From NCBI GenBank assembly GCA_000697665.1, contig KL197773.1, forward strand, positions 49,055 to 88,671: 39,617 nucleotides of DNA. Direction: 5' to 3'. The position numbers and the translations under genes are program-made. The first letter of the stretch is position 1. Every line of letters starts with the position of its first letter. This DNA comes from Jaapia argillacea MUCL 33604. Lineage: Eukaryota > Basidiomycota > Agaricomycetes > Jaapiales > Jaapiaceae. Positions 23,210 through 33,439 of this stretch are shown here, in pieces. Below the pieces are notes generated by a model that saw nothing but the letters and a program-made list of their open reading frames with translations, did no database searches and was not told the origin of the DNA.

Positions 23210-24090
23210 TAAGGAAGGAGTTTGAGGGGGGTAAGGGTAGGAGGGGAAGAGGAAGGAGAGGAGAGAGAGGAGAGAGAGGAGGGAGAGGAAGGAAGGAGAG
23301 GAAGGAGGGAGAGGAGGGAGGGAAGGGAGGAGAGGGAGAGGAGGGGGAGAAGAGAGGGAAGGGAGAGGAGGGAGGGGAGGGAGGGGAGGGAGNNNNNNNN
23401 NNNNNNNNNNNNNNNNNNNNNNNNNNNNNNNNNNNNNNNNNNNNNNNNNNNNNNNNNNNNNNNNNNNNNNNNNNNNNNNNNNNNNNNNNNNNNNNNNNNN
23501 NNNNNNNNNNNNNNNNNNNNNNNNNNNNNNNNNNNNNNNNNNNNNNNNNNNNNNNNNNNNNNNNNNNNNNNNNNNNNNNNNNNNNNNNNNNNNNNNNNNN
23601 NNNNNNNNNNNNNNNNNNNNNNNNNNNNNNNNNNNNNNNNNNNNNNNNNNNNNNNNNNNNNNNNNNNNNNNNNNNNNNNNNNNNNNNNNNNNNNNNNNNN
23701 NNNNNNNNNNNNNNNNNNNNNNNNNNNNNNNNNNNNNNNNNNNNNNNNNNNNNNNNNNNNNNNNNNNNNNNNNNNNNNNNNNNNNNNNNNNNNNNNNNNN
23801 NNNNNNNNNNNNNNNNNNNNNNNNNNNNNNNNNNNNNNNNNNNNNNNNNNNNNNNNNNNNNNNNNNNNNNNNNNNNNNNNNNNNNNNNNNNNNNNNNNNN
23901 NNNNNNNNNNNNNNNNNNNNNNNNNNNNNNNNNNNNNNNNNNNNNNNNNNNNNNNNNNNNNNNNNNNNNNNNNNNNNNNNNNNNNNNNNNNNNNNNNNNN
24001 NNNNNNNNNNNNNNNNNNNNNNNNNNNNGAGGAGAGAAGAGAGAGAAGGGGGGGGAGAAGGGGAGGGGAAGGGAGAAACAAAGGAATATC
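23210..24090. repeat. Polypurine (GGAGAGGA)n minisatellite with a 636-bp assembly gap
   Basis: The + strand is almost pure A/G from about 23222 to 23392 and from 24029 to about 24080. Positions 23393-24028 are N, so the true length is unknown. The long frames that run through the gap are artefacts. Polypurine-polypyrimidine mirror tracts can form triplexes and stall polymerases, which fits the gap. Confidence 0.85.
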
Positions 24091-24404
24091 CTGAGAGATG
24101 TAGTTTCTCTCTCTCCTTTTCTCCACCCTTCATATCACTTTCCATTCATCTATCCATCACCCTCTCTTTCTCTATATTTCTGCCTCTATCATAAATCTCA
24201 CATTATTTCTAGGCTCTATCCCTGCTTCCTTTAGTTTGTCTATCTCTGTCATCCCTATTTTCTTCTCCCTCCACATTTTCTTCTCTTCCTTCAATTTCTT
24301 TCATCCAAACCTCTACTTCAATTCCCAAAGTCTGTCCTTCTTTTTCTCTTTACATTTCTATATCTCTCCTTCTCCCATCTTCTTTGTGTTAACACCTCCC
24401 TCCT
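24091..24404. other. Pyrimidine-rich non-coding sequence
   Basis: The + strand flips from polypurine to C/T-rich (TCTCTCTCTCC, TTTCTTCTCCC) for about 300 bp. No gene seen. Confidence 0.4.
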
Positions 24405-25400
24405 ATTACAATTCTGAAGGAACAAGAAAAGAATTGTTCATTGCAAGATTGAGATGCTCATGACCACCTTACTGCATCACATGTTCTCATGGACTTTGTC
24501 TCATGGTTTTAGTTGCATTGATCACAAGACTGTCTTTCTGTATTGCTGACATCTGTTAAGAATCACACTGTGCTGCATCTATTTTCATTTTTCTTGTTAT
24601 TTGACACTCCTTGCAGATATCTGATCCTTCCATATATGGGATCATTAAGCATTGTGATCATGTTCCTCCTGCACACAAGGGACAGGTTCACATCCCTTTG
24701 ACATCCCTCTGATACATCTTTGTTCCTGCACATCTGACCCCTAGTGCATCATCCTCTGCTTGCACCCAACCTTCATCATTCTGACTCCTTGTTATATCAA
24801 CACTCCACCTTCCAGTACAACCCAGACCATGGACTATGGACTACAGACTACAGACCCCTAACTATGGACTCCTATCTTTCTGACTCACTTCAACTCATAC
24901 TTACTACTGTCTTACTACTGATTTACTCATCCTCACTACGGACTATGGACTGTGCTTCACCTTAGTATAAATACTCCCCTGTATTTGCTAGTATTCCTTA
25001 TCTTATTCACTTTGTCAATATAGATTGTTATCTTTATTTGGATTGTCCCAACTTAATCCTCATCTGCTCATCTGTCTGGAAACCTCTGATAGTCTCCCAT
25101 CCTCTCATTGTTCTACTTCTGGGGCTGTAGCCTAGATATCATCAGAGAAGTATCAAAGTCTTTCATCATATACTTCATTGAAGTAATGATCTTAACAACA
25201 TCAGGATGCCTGTTCCCACACTCAGTTGGTATCACTGATTTTTGCCACATGTCACCTTGCTTTTGATTTTCTGTGCACATCACATGTGTGATACTTCAAT
25301 TGTTTGTTACTTTGGGCACTGTCTCTGTTGCTCTTGCTCCTGTCAATCTTGTTCTGAACACTCCTTCCCATTGTCTTTGAAAATATGGCTCACACTTTTA
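24405..25400. repeat. Dispersed repeat A, copy 3, split by a solo LTR
   Basis: 24405-24553 matches copy 1 at 20249-20393; the match resumes at 25203 (AGGATGCCTGTTCCCACACT) and runs to about 25400. The break is exactly the solo LTR and its target duplication, so copy 1 serves as the empty-site control. Confidence 0.7.
24554..25197 (+). mobile_element. Solo LTR of the Gypsy-A family with perfect 5-bp target duplication
   Basis: 644 bp from TGTTAAGAATCACAC to GATCTTAACA, collinear with the LTR at 17227-17914. Flanked by ACATC on both sides (24549-24553 and 25198-25202), the 5-bp duplication expected of LTR-retrotransposon integrase. No internal region remains, so LTR-LTR recombination removed it. 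Contains TATAAATAC near 24967, a likely promoter TATA box. Confidence 0.85.
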
Positions 25401-25627
25401 ATTCAGCTAGTTTGACTATGAGATTAGATGACATGAATGGTGGTGGTGTTGTCATGCCCACCTATCATCAACTTAGGCAAGATCAGATCATCCTATGTTT
25501 TATGTGTTATATATATATCTTTACATCTGACACAGTGACTTCAAGTGGATTGGCACCATGCATGTGTTTAAGCTCACCCAGCATTGAGTGCTTACAAGCC
25601 CTCTCCCTGACTAATTATAACTGAGAA
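25401..25627. other. Non-coding spacer
   Basis: One 79-codon frame (25385-25624) has no supporting feature. AT-rich with TATATATAT near 25512. Confidence 0.3.
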
Positions 25628-26700
25628 GAGTTGATTGAATTGATGAATACAAGTGAACCAGCCTTGTCTAACAACAGGCTTCCCTCCTACCAGGGTATAG
25701 ATTGGAGGGTATTGGTATTGATATCAAATAAGCCTCATATCTGTGAGGGCCTCTCCATGCATGGTCATGTGTGTTGAGGTATGGTGGGTCCATCAGTCCA
25801 TTGTGGCTAAAGTTGTTGATCAACTTAACTACCACCAAAGAAATGAAGAGAATAGTTGATTGAATTGATGAACATAAGTGACCAAACCTCATCTAATGAT
25901 GGGCTTCCCTCCTACCAGGGTTTAGGTTGGAGGGTATCAGTACCAAATAAGCCTTGTAATCTGCAATGCATCCCTCCATGCATGGGTATGGGCATTAAGG
26001 TCTGGTGTATCTGTTGATTCATCATGGCCAAAGCCAATGATCAACTTAACTAGAGAAAGGAAATCATTTTGGTTGGCAGTATATGCTTGGACACCACAAT
26101 AATCTGTGGTATCCAAGTTAGCTTACCTTTCTATAGTTTTAGTGGGGACAGTAAACAACAGCAACTACAGCTACTGAGAATAGTTGATTGAACCAATGGA
26201 TGCAAGTGAACATGCCTTATCGAATGATCAGCTTCCCTCCTACCAGGGTACAGGTTGGAGGATATTGGTACCAAATAAGCCTTGTGATCTGCAAGGCCTC
26301 CCTCCATGCATGGGGTATATGCATCAAGGTCTGGTGCATCCATCAATTTATCATGGCTAAAGCCAATGTTCAGCATGGCTAGAGAAATGAAATCATTTAG
26401 TTTGGTGGCATATGCTTGGACACCATGATAATCTGTGGCGTTCAAGTCAGCTTACCTTTCTATAGTATTTATTGGGACAGTGAACAACAGCAACTATAGT
26501 TATAGAAGATAGTTGATTGAACTGATAGATGCAAGTGAACAAGCCTTGTCTAATACTGGGCTTTCCTCCTAGTAGAATATAGGTTAGAGGGTATCAGTAC
26601 CAAATAAGCCTTGCTATCTGCAAGGCCTCCCTCCATGCACACATATGTGTATCAAGGTCTGGTGCATCTATCCATTGTAAAATTAAGTCTATGATTTACA
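25628..26700. repeat. Tandem array of four units, full unit about 330 bp
   Basis: AGTTGATTGAA anchors at about 25630, 25855, 26180 and 26513; each unit also has GGCTTCCCTCCTACCAGGG-like and CCTCCCTCCATGCA sequences. The first period is about 225 bp because a ~110-bp segment (CAGTATATGCTTGGACACC...) is missing. Non-coding. Confidence 0.7.
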
Positions 26701-27297
26701 TGCCTAGCTTCTGAAGGACTGCTGATACAATAACAAAATTGCCAGTACCATTCTGCAAAAACAACTCAGTTGTGCCACATCCACACAAAACATAGATGTG
26801 AGATTTCAGCAAAACATAAAAAAGCAATAATATTGTCTTGCACAACATGGTGAATCATAATGGTGGAGTACAACTACCCTCTTGGGCATTGTGAAATGGA
26901 AAGAATAAGACAGTGCATAATCAAGCCCAACTCTGTGGCCTTATTTGTTTCTTATCACATTCTTGCAGTGACATCTGAGTTGTATTTGAGCTGCCAATTT
27001 CTGAGTGGAGCTCAATTTTTTTGCTCACATGGCTTTTTACAGCCTATAACCCATCCCTATATAAATATCAGACCTGAGGTATAGAGCCCTAGAGCTAGAG
27101 AGTATGATGTCCACAAAATGTGACACCCAGTAACTGACTGCAGACTTGAACAAGGAGTGTTGCAATACCATCTCAATCTCATCTATCACTATGCTTGCTT
27201 TGCTCCCTCATAATCAGTCTCTCTTTATTTACTACCTGAGAGTTGTGCTACCTTTTAGTCCTTAACTGACACTTATTATCTGTTGACTCAGGTAACT
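26701..27297. other. CpG-free non-coding sequence hosting the young insertion
   Basis: No gene supported. CTATATAAATA near 27056 could be a TATA box of a decayed LTR, but no partner LTR was found. By eye I see no CpG here. Confidence 0.35.
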
Positions 27298-27306
27298 GTT
27301 CTATTT
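27298..27306. repeat. 9-bp target site duplication, left
   Basis: GTTCTATTT, identical to 28028-28036 and in the same orientation, directly outside the terminal inverted repeats. Confidence 0.85.
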
Positions 27307-28027
27307 GGATAATGCTATTCAGAAACCCCCTTTCTGAAACTCTTGTTTAGAAACCGGGTTTCACCAACTCAGAGTGGCCGTGACTTTCCCGGTGTGACCA
27401 CTGAATTTGAAACGATGGCCAGTTGCGTTGGCGTCTGTCAGTTATGACTTCCCGCCGTGACCGGTCTCAGCTCGCTGTGTCGACAACCATATATGGCAAT
27501 TCCCACGCCAACGATAACTTCGACAAGTGCCACCTTGCAGCTGTAGAGTGCCCCCTGGGCCCCCAATGGCAAACAGGGAAATAATCAATTAAGTATGTAT
27601 TTCCCCACCTCAAACTGCAAGCCAAAAAAAGGGCCCAAAAACCAACCCCAAGCTCAAATCTCTCAGAGATACCCGATATAAGTAGCGATAAGTTATATTG
27701 TAATATAGTAGAATTTACAGGAAAGGGAGTAGGTTTTTAGGGGCTGAAATGTTGTTTTATAGCAATACCGCCATCCCCAGCAGTGAGAATGAGATCGGGA
27801 AACAGGCGTCGGGAAGGAGACCGTCCCAATGAGGCAATATGGCAGGATGATGCTGGCCACATGGTTTTGGAGACACAGGGTGACAACAATGAGTGTGACC
27901 CATGTTCCCGCCTGCAACTTGGGATACAGAAACCCCTCCTCACTTTCATTGAGTTGGGGGGTTTCAGGGAAATTGCCTTATTTGGGGAGGTTTCTGGCAG
28001 AAAGGGGGTTTCTCAATAGCATTATCC
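27307..28027. mobile_element. Non-autonomous Mutator-like (MULE/MITE) element, 721 bp, apparently young
   Basis: Terminal inverted repeats of about 29 bp: GGATAATGCTATTCAGAAAC... at the left, its complement ...AGGGGGTTTCTCAATAGCATTATCC at the right (shown here in parts), with one mismatch in the outer stretch. A perfect 9-bp duplication flanks it; 8-11 bp with 9 typical is the Mutator hallmark. Subterminal GAAACCCCY motifs repeat in both orientations. I count about 22 CpG inside and essentially none in the several hundred bases on either side. The internal frames on both strands are short, mutually antisense and unlike any transposase, so it would need a partner enzyme in trans. Confidence 0.85.
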
Positions 28028-28036
28028 GTTCTATTT
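28028..28036. repeat. 9-bp target site duplication, right
   Basis: GTTCTATTT, copy of 27298-27306. Confidence 0.85.
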
Positions 28037-28315
28037 CCCATCACAGTACCTATAGCAATTTGTACTTAAACTACAACTTGAAACCCTAGTTCCATTACAT
28101 TCTCCCCAAGAGATATACTTTACCAATTCCACTGGCCCTGCTTTCAAAACATAAACTTTCTCATCTTCACTGGCTTGACCACTCATAAGCTTAATAGTAA
28201 TGCCACCCAAAGTTGCAATAGTAATATTGCAGTCTAGTAGACTGCTAAAGACAAAATAGAATTGGGTCAAAAAAAAAAGGGAATCATTCATGCCACACCA
28301 CATGGTGGCCCACAC
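28037..28315 (-). pseudogene. Minus-strand coding fragment, unknown
   Basis: Minus-strand text LLDCNITIATLGGITIKLM, then GQASEDEKVYVLKAGPVELV and WGECNGTRVSS, reads like real protein but matches nothing I can name. It has no start or splice context and ends where the MULE-like element inserted. It may belong to an older retroelement on the minus strand. Confidence 0.3.
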
Positions 28316-28323
28316 CCTGACTA

Positions 28324-29010
28324 GTCAGCATAGGAAAGGGGGAGGATCTAGGATATTTATGGCAATTTTTATTGATTTTTTATAACCTGCCAAGAGGAGA
28401 GAATTCAGCACCAGTCAGTATCAGAATCATTTCCATTAAGTCAGCACAGGTAGAAGCACACATCCAGACATCTAAACATTGGGAGACTGAGCAATGATGT
28501 CATGCATAGGCATAAGCATGGTTTGGTGAAAGGGAGGCTGTGTGAGGCTGTGGGAAGGCTCTGCAGGACCATATAGAAATCCACATGGACAGGCATAGCC
28601 TCCATCAACAGCCCATATGGATCAACAGAGAGGATTGGACATTGTAAATATTCACTTTTTCCAGTATTTAGAATTTGTATTTATTACACAGCCTTGGACT
28701 AGTCTATAAAAGAACAGCCCAAAGTGAAATTGAACAACTTTTACCCTCTGAATTACAGCTTGAGAAAATCATTAGCCAGAGCCAAGTCCAGTCCTAGCAG
28801 ACACTGATCAGTATTTGAGACCAAGAGTGACAAAGATAAGATTATCAGAAGCTAATCATTAGTTTCAAGGCACACTGCTACTGGAGGGTTTTCATTCTTG
28901 GTGCTTCCCTTGAATATCCACTAACTCTATTATTCCCGATCAATGATGATCCAGAACGATTTGTTGGTGTTGGTTTGGTTTACCTACCCCCACTTTAATT
29001 GATTGTCATC
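28324..29010 (+). repeat. LTR-like repeat of Gypsy-B (5')
   Basis: TCAGCATAGGAAAGGGGGAG... is repeated in the same orientation at 39477-39617 (roughly 90% identical over 140 bp by eye). CTATAAAAG at 28696 is a good TATA box in the middle. The 3' end is set loosely at ATTGATTGTCA (about 29010), followed by TCTGGAGCC, a possible primer-binding site. It does not start with TG, so the exact LTR edge is unsure. Confidence 0.5.
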
Positions 29011-29120
29011 TGGAGCCTACTGTGAGGGGTGGAATATCATCCTTATTCTTGAGAATACATTGAGAATACTTAAGCCATTTTTCCATAACACTGTCCACAC
29101 TAAATTCACCACAATCCAAG

Positions 29121-30586
29121 TTGTCAATTGATAGTTTGATATCACTTTCAAACTTAGACACCACAGAACTTAACTCTATTCTCAATTTGGGTCACCCTTC
29201 TCCAATCTTGATGATAGCATCTACACCAATGCCATTGTTAATAGCTGATTTGCCCATGCACAGGCACAAGAGTGTGGCATGTACCTTTCATGGTGACTCT
29301 GACCTGATCCAAGACTTTCTATCTGATATTGAAATACTATGTGCACACTACCAAGTAACTACGGATGAAGAGAAGTGTTGAGTGGTATAACAACACTGCT
29401 CTAGAGATGTCAAACAAATGATCAAGGCCCTTCCAAGTTATGTGGAAAAGAAGTGGGATACCTTAAAGGAAATTTGCTTCAGTTATATGATTTTGAGGAT
29501 GAGAAGATTTGCTATAGTAAGCAGGATCTACAATGGTATTCATGGAGAAGTCAAGTCTGGACAATGAACACACAAAGGCAATTTCATGCCTTTCAATGAA
29601 AATTCATTAAGATAGGGCTGGTTGAAGCAATGTAAGAAGATTGATGACGAGTTTTATGATACATATTTCTGGAAGAGCTTACTGGGAGAGCTGAGAGACA
29701 AGGTGAGACTATGATTCCTCCAGAAGAACACAGACGTGTCTGTAGAGAAGCTGTTCCTGTTGAAAGATGTAGCAACGGTGGTGGAATATGTTTTGAATCT
29801 GGCAAGGTTTGATGCTGAGAATTCCAAGATAGAAGAACCAGAGCTGAATGGCTCCAAGATGGACTCAGATGTTGATGAAGAAACATCAGCAAGGATAAGG
29901 CGTTGATTTGTCAATCGAATGTTGTCAGAAAGCAGCCAACAGAAGGCAATGAAAGGGAAAGCCAAAGATGGAGAGAGAGCATGCAGAGGTTGTGAGAGTG
30001 TCAAAGGAAAGGGTAAGAAGAATCTGCTCAGGACGTCAAAAATCCCAATGAACAGGTGGCCAGAGCATACACCAGATGGTGCGAGGTTTCATGAAGATAT
30101 GGAGATTTTGATCAAGAAGATGGGTGAACTGTGAATTGATGATCCTGAGTACTGATTGTTGTACTATTGAGCAATGAAACTTGATCCAGATATTGTAAAA
30201 GCTGTAAGCACACTGAGACTAGCAGCAGCCACAGAGTCATATCGAGGGATGGAGATTGGAGAGAGAGTGAGTGGAACTGTGCCCACACAAGCACAAGCCC
30301 CAGGCCTGTGTCTGAGTACCAGAATTTGATGTTATGGATGTAATGAGCCAGGGCATGTCATGGGAAATTGTCCAAGCCTGAACAAACTTCAGATCCAAGG
30401 TGCAATCATCAAGGATGAATCTGGATGGTTCATAATGGCAGACGACATGTGAATTTGACAGGAAGGGGAAGAAGTGATGGTGAAAGTGAAGAGTGAATGT
30501 TGCCAAGGTCAAACTTCGTGCGTTTTGTGATGGAAGAGGTCGAGACAGAAGAAGGAACCCCAGATGAGGGAGACCATGAGCATCAG
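29121..30586 (+). pseudogene. gag: Gypsy-B Gag with intact CCHC zinc knuckle, many frameshifts
   Basis: Retrotransposon capsid and nucleocapsid. Pieces in order: MHRHKSVACTFHGDSDLIQ and FLSDIEILCAHYQVTTDEE (capsid start, about 29250), SRDVKQMIKALPSYVEKKW (about 29400), KIDDEFYDTYFWKSLLGEL (about 29640), LKDVATVVEYVLNLARF, a charged linker, LDPDIVKAVSTLRLA (about 30180), and the nucleocapsid finger CYGCNEPGHVMGNC (about 30333) with all C-X2-C-X4-H-X4-C residues present, then IKDESGWFIMADDM. The reading jumps between frames with TGA/TAG/TAA stops. The frame ends at the insertion at 30594; protease resumes at 32459. Confidence 0.75.
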
Positions 30587-30599
30587 AAAATCTGGTCTG

Positions 30600-30925
30600 G
30601 GTCTAGAATTACTATTTTTGTCTCCCGGAGTCTATTTGGGTGCCAATAGTTTCCATAGCACTTCTAGCCAGTTCTAGAAAGGGTGCCATCTTTTTGGTGC
30701 TCTAAAAATAGCCTTTTAAGTCAGAAAGACCTTAATAGTTGGGCGTTCACAGCCCAGAGCGCAGAATAGTCCAAACTAGATGGGCTTCATCTAGTTGTCT
30801 TTGGCGATGAATCTATGGGTCTCAAAGAGACCCAAATAGTTAGAGGGCTCAATTTATAGACTATTCTAGGCTGCTTTGTTCTTAGCGTCTGATTATTGGG
30901 TGACAATAGAATCATTATTGCATTA
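30600..30925. repeat. Hairpin-rich block, possible MITE
   Basis: Stems: AACTAGATG/CATCTAGTT (30774-30782 with 30788-30796), GGGTCTC-aaa-GAGACCC (30817-30833) and a weaker GGGC/GCCC pair near 30741. TGGGTGCCAATAG and TGGGTGACAATAG lie near the two ends. It has about five CpG, more than its surroundings. No clear TIR or target duplication, so element status is open. Confidence 0.35.
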
Positions 30926-30979
30926 GCAGTAAGAGATAGTAGAATAATGCACAACAATGGTTATACTGATGACAAAAGA

Positions 30980-32260
30980 CCATGGACTCTTCAGTGTCAG
31001 GGAATGCATTCTATGTGGCATCCCTGTCAACAGACATGATGGCGTCACCATCACCATCCTCCTGGATGGAGCTGGCATCCTCTTGGATGGAGCTGTGGGA
31101 GCCATTATCAGAATGGGTGTCTGTGGCATCCCCATTATGACTTGCAAAGCACAGGGATGATGAGGGGGTGAGGGTATGCCGAATTGACTTGTAAGGAGGG
31201 TGTTTGGGTTGGTGAGAGCGAAGGAACAGTGAGGGGGTGAGGGTATGTCAAATCAATGGTGTTGGCATTGGCCAAAAGCAAGGGTGATGGTGTGTTCGTG
31301 TTCGCAAGAGTGCAGGAACCATGAGGGTACATGGGTATTCTTGAAGCAATGCTGAATCAACCTGTAATGAGGGCATTGACATTGGAGAGAGTGAGGGTGA
31401 TGATGTGTTCAAATTTGTGAGAGTGCCAGGGACTGTGACGGTACGAGGGTATGTTGAATTGACTTGTAAATTTGGTGTTGGCATTGGCAAATGTGAGGGT
31501 GATGATGTGTTTGTGTTCATAAGAGTGCAGGGATGGTGATGATATAAGCAAGGGTGGGGGTCAAGCAAGGGTGAGGGTAGGAGCAAAGGAATAGTTACAA
31601 GAGAAACTCACCCTGATGAAACCTCTGCAACTATCCCCAAAACCCTGAGATGTGGCATCCCAATGACTTGCTCCAGCATCTGGCATTAAGAGTGAATGAG
31701 CACAGGGTTTTGGAAATAGATATGCACTTACCAAAAGACAACACACTGGGGGATGGGCACCAAGGAGACTTGGCCAGCTTAACCTCTTCACCTTCTTTCT
31801 AGCAGGTTCTTCCTCCTCAGCATCCTCCTCATCAAGGAGCTCAGCAGCGCACTTTTCAATATTTAAGAAAATATGAGCACCATAGCAGATACAGAAAACA
31901 GAGATAAGACTGACCAGCTTCATTGGATGCATCTGCAATTCAGAGGTTCAGCAACCAAGCACCCATCATCTTGGCTCAAGGTACCAAAACCAATGCCAGC
32001 AGGGGTGACAGCTCTAGAGGAGGGGCCTGATGCCAAAGAGGGAGTAGTAGCCTTTGAAATTGGCGTAGATTGACTACATTGAGAAGGAGGAGAGGGGGCA
32101 CTTGCCTGGGGTGGTTGACCTTTGTATTTGGGTTTTGGTGGAGGGGGAGAACCATCAGGTTGGGGGGAAGCAGGGCACTTTGCAGCATTACACTGAGACT
32201 GGCATGTGGCTAGGGCAGCAGATGACAGTTTCTTGGAGGCAGGTGTAGATTAAAGATAGC
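30980..32260 (-). pseudogene. Antisense multi-exon gene remnant inside Gypsy-B
   Basis: Minus strand, function unknown. Exon about 31935-32240: a Pro-rich, low-complexity protein (PQPDGSPPPPKPKYKGQPP) ending LVAEPLNCRCIQ. Next exon about 31745-31845: acidic-then-basic CAAELLDEEDAEEEEPARKK, then VKRLSWPSLLGAHPP, followed by GTAAGT. A short exon near 31610-31640 and, beyond the minisatellite, an acidic exon near 30990-31140 (DGDGDAIMSVDRDA, ended by TAG). Splice sites separate them. The bipartite acidic/basic segment suggests a nuclear protein. A gene remnant with introns cannot have been carried through an RNA intermediate of its own, so it arrived by DNA-level transfer. Confidence 0.45.
31150..31590. 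repeat. Minisatellite, four units of about 110 bp
   Basis: GTGAGGGTGATGATGTGTT, TTGGCATTGGCAA and GAGTGCAGGGA motifs recur at roughly 110-bp steps. On the minus strand it encodes repeats of SLQVNS and YPHPLT, which is a by-product of the tandem structure. It has a few CpG. Confidence 0.6.
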
Positions 32261-32458
32261 AGAAAGATAGAAGCAGAGAGTGGGTGAAGAATGAGTGTGC
32301 AGTGAGCGTGTAGTAGTTGAAGGCTAGGAATTATAGAGTGTGGTTGGTATGAGCTGGCAGTTCCAACAGGACGCGCATTCTGAGAACACTAAGTTGAACA
32401 GATCATATGCAAGTATTACATTAGGTTCAAATGTTAGTCTACTATAAATAAAAATCTA

Positions 32459-32860
32459 TGACAAGAGTTGCTGAAAGTCAAGAGAAGCAAGCCTAATGTT
32501 GACGTTGTCGCACTCGCAGCTACCAGTGGAGGACAGCAATTCACACCCTTGATAACCATATCAGTCAAGATTGGTGGAGTCAAGGTGGATGCAATCATTG
32601 ACTCTGGATCAGAGTTGAATATTTTGAATAACCATGTCCTCAAGCAAACCATGTGTATTGCTCTGGACAAGAATAGCCCCCTCACAATGACAGACATGAA
32701 TGGGGGGAAGGGGAAGATGGTAGGATACATCCCAGGGGTATCTATCTCTTGTGGAAGCATCTTCACCAACAGAGATTTTTGGGTTACTCAGCAAGCACCT
32801 TTCAACATTCTCCTTGGCCAGCCATGGGCTCTCCAGAATTTTGTCAAGGTGTCCTGGTAA
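32459..32860 (+). pseudogene. Gypsy-B aspartic protease (retropepsin)
   Basis: LLKVKRSKPNVDVVALAATS leads into the retropepsin core: VDAIIDSGSELNIL, with catalytic Asp in DSG near 32604, then a flap-like GYIPGVSISCGSIF and the closing NILLGQPWAL. The enzyme would cleave the Gag-Pol polyprotein. It is the best preserved part of Gypsy-B, with no stop over about 130 codons; TGA just before it (about 32458) could be a former CGA. The frame ends at TAA two bases before the next insertion. Confidence 0.8.
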
Positions 32861-32978
32861 ACTATTGTACAAAAAGTGAGAAAGTTGCTGTAGAACCATG
32901 TCTATAAGTCCTAGAAGAATTGTACCAGACTTGCCTGTGGGATATTTTGTACAAAACCCAGATGTTGATGTTTTGTTA

Positions 32979-33355
32979 GGTCCATGATTTCAGATAGTTG
33001 GTTTGAGGTGACTGTGAAGAGTGGTTTTCACCAACTCTGGATCTGAGGTTGGCCAGACAGTTAGTTGATACTTTACATCACCCACAGGATCCACTGCCAC
33101 CTCAAGACTGGGTTTGACATAAGGAAGCTTAGTTTCAGAGGAATGACCATGAACATGGGTGATCATGGATTCCTTACATTCATGGAACATCAATAATGTA
33201 TGTGGCATCAACTTAGATTGTAGGTTGGTGAGTGAATGTGTTGTGAGAGTACACTGGTTTTCCCCTAACCACCAACCTCAGATCCAGAGTAGGTGAAAAC
33301 CACTCTTCATGGCTCTTCACAGTTGCCTCAACCCAACTATGTGAAATCGTGGACC
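32979..33355. mobile_element. 377-bp MITE nested in the TIR transposon, TA target
   Basis: Ends GGTCCATGATTTCA... and ...GTGAAATCGTGGACC are inverted repeats of about 75-85 bp (32979-33053 against about 33270-33355, with a small indel). TA flanks both sides (32977-32978 and 33356-33357). It has no coding capacity. The sequence differs from the outer element's repeats, so a different transposase moved it. Confidence 0.8.
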
Positions 33356-33439
33356 TATGTGAAAGATGTTTGAGAACACTTTCCTCACTTACTCACCTCC
33401 TCCAAGTGCCTGGGAAAACACAAACCGGTGAGTAAGCTT

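Larger units (their letters stand above)
30594..32450. mobile_element. 1.86-kb insertion between gag and protease, carrying antisense gene pieces
   Basis: Gag text stops at 30593 and the protease lead-in resumes at about 32458. AAAATCT stands on both sides (30587-30593 and 32451-32457), a candidate 7-bp target duplication. No terminal inverted repeats are seen; the right end is A/T rich (ATAAATA). Inside: a hairpin-rich block (30600-30925), a minus-strand intron-containing gene remnant and a minisatellite. It may be one transposed segment or several layered insertions. Confidence 0.5.

Noticed and set aside
23104-24145. Three reading frames of about 290-340 codons on both strands
   Set aside because: They run through 636 N; the readable ends are only low-complexity Ser/Leu/Pro or Arg/Glu from the polypurine repeat.
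27054-27100. TATAAATA region as an LTR promoter
   Set aside because: No second copy or TG..CA boundary could be found in the window.
27693-28089. Four overlapping frames inside the young TIR element
   Set aside because: They overlap each other on both strands, have no domain text and one crosses the element edge; the element is best read as non-coding.
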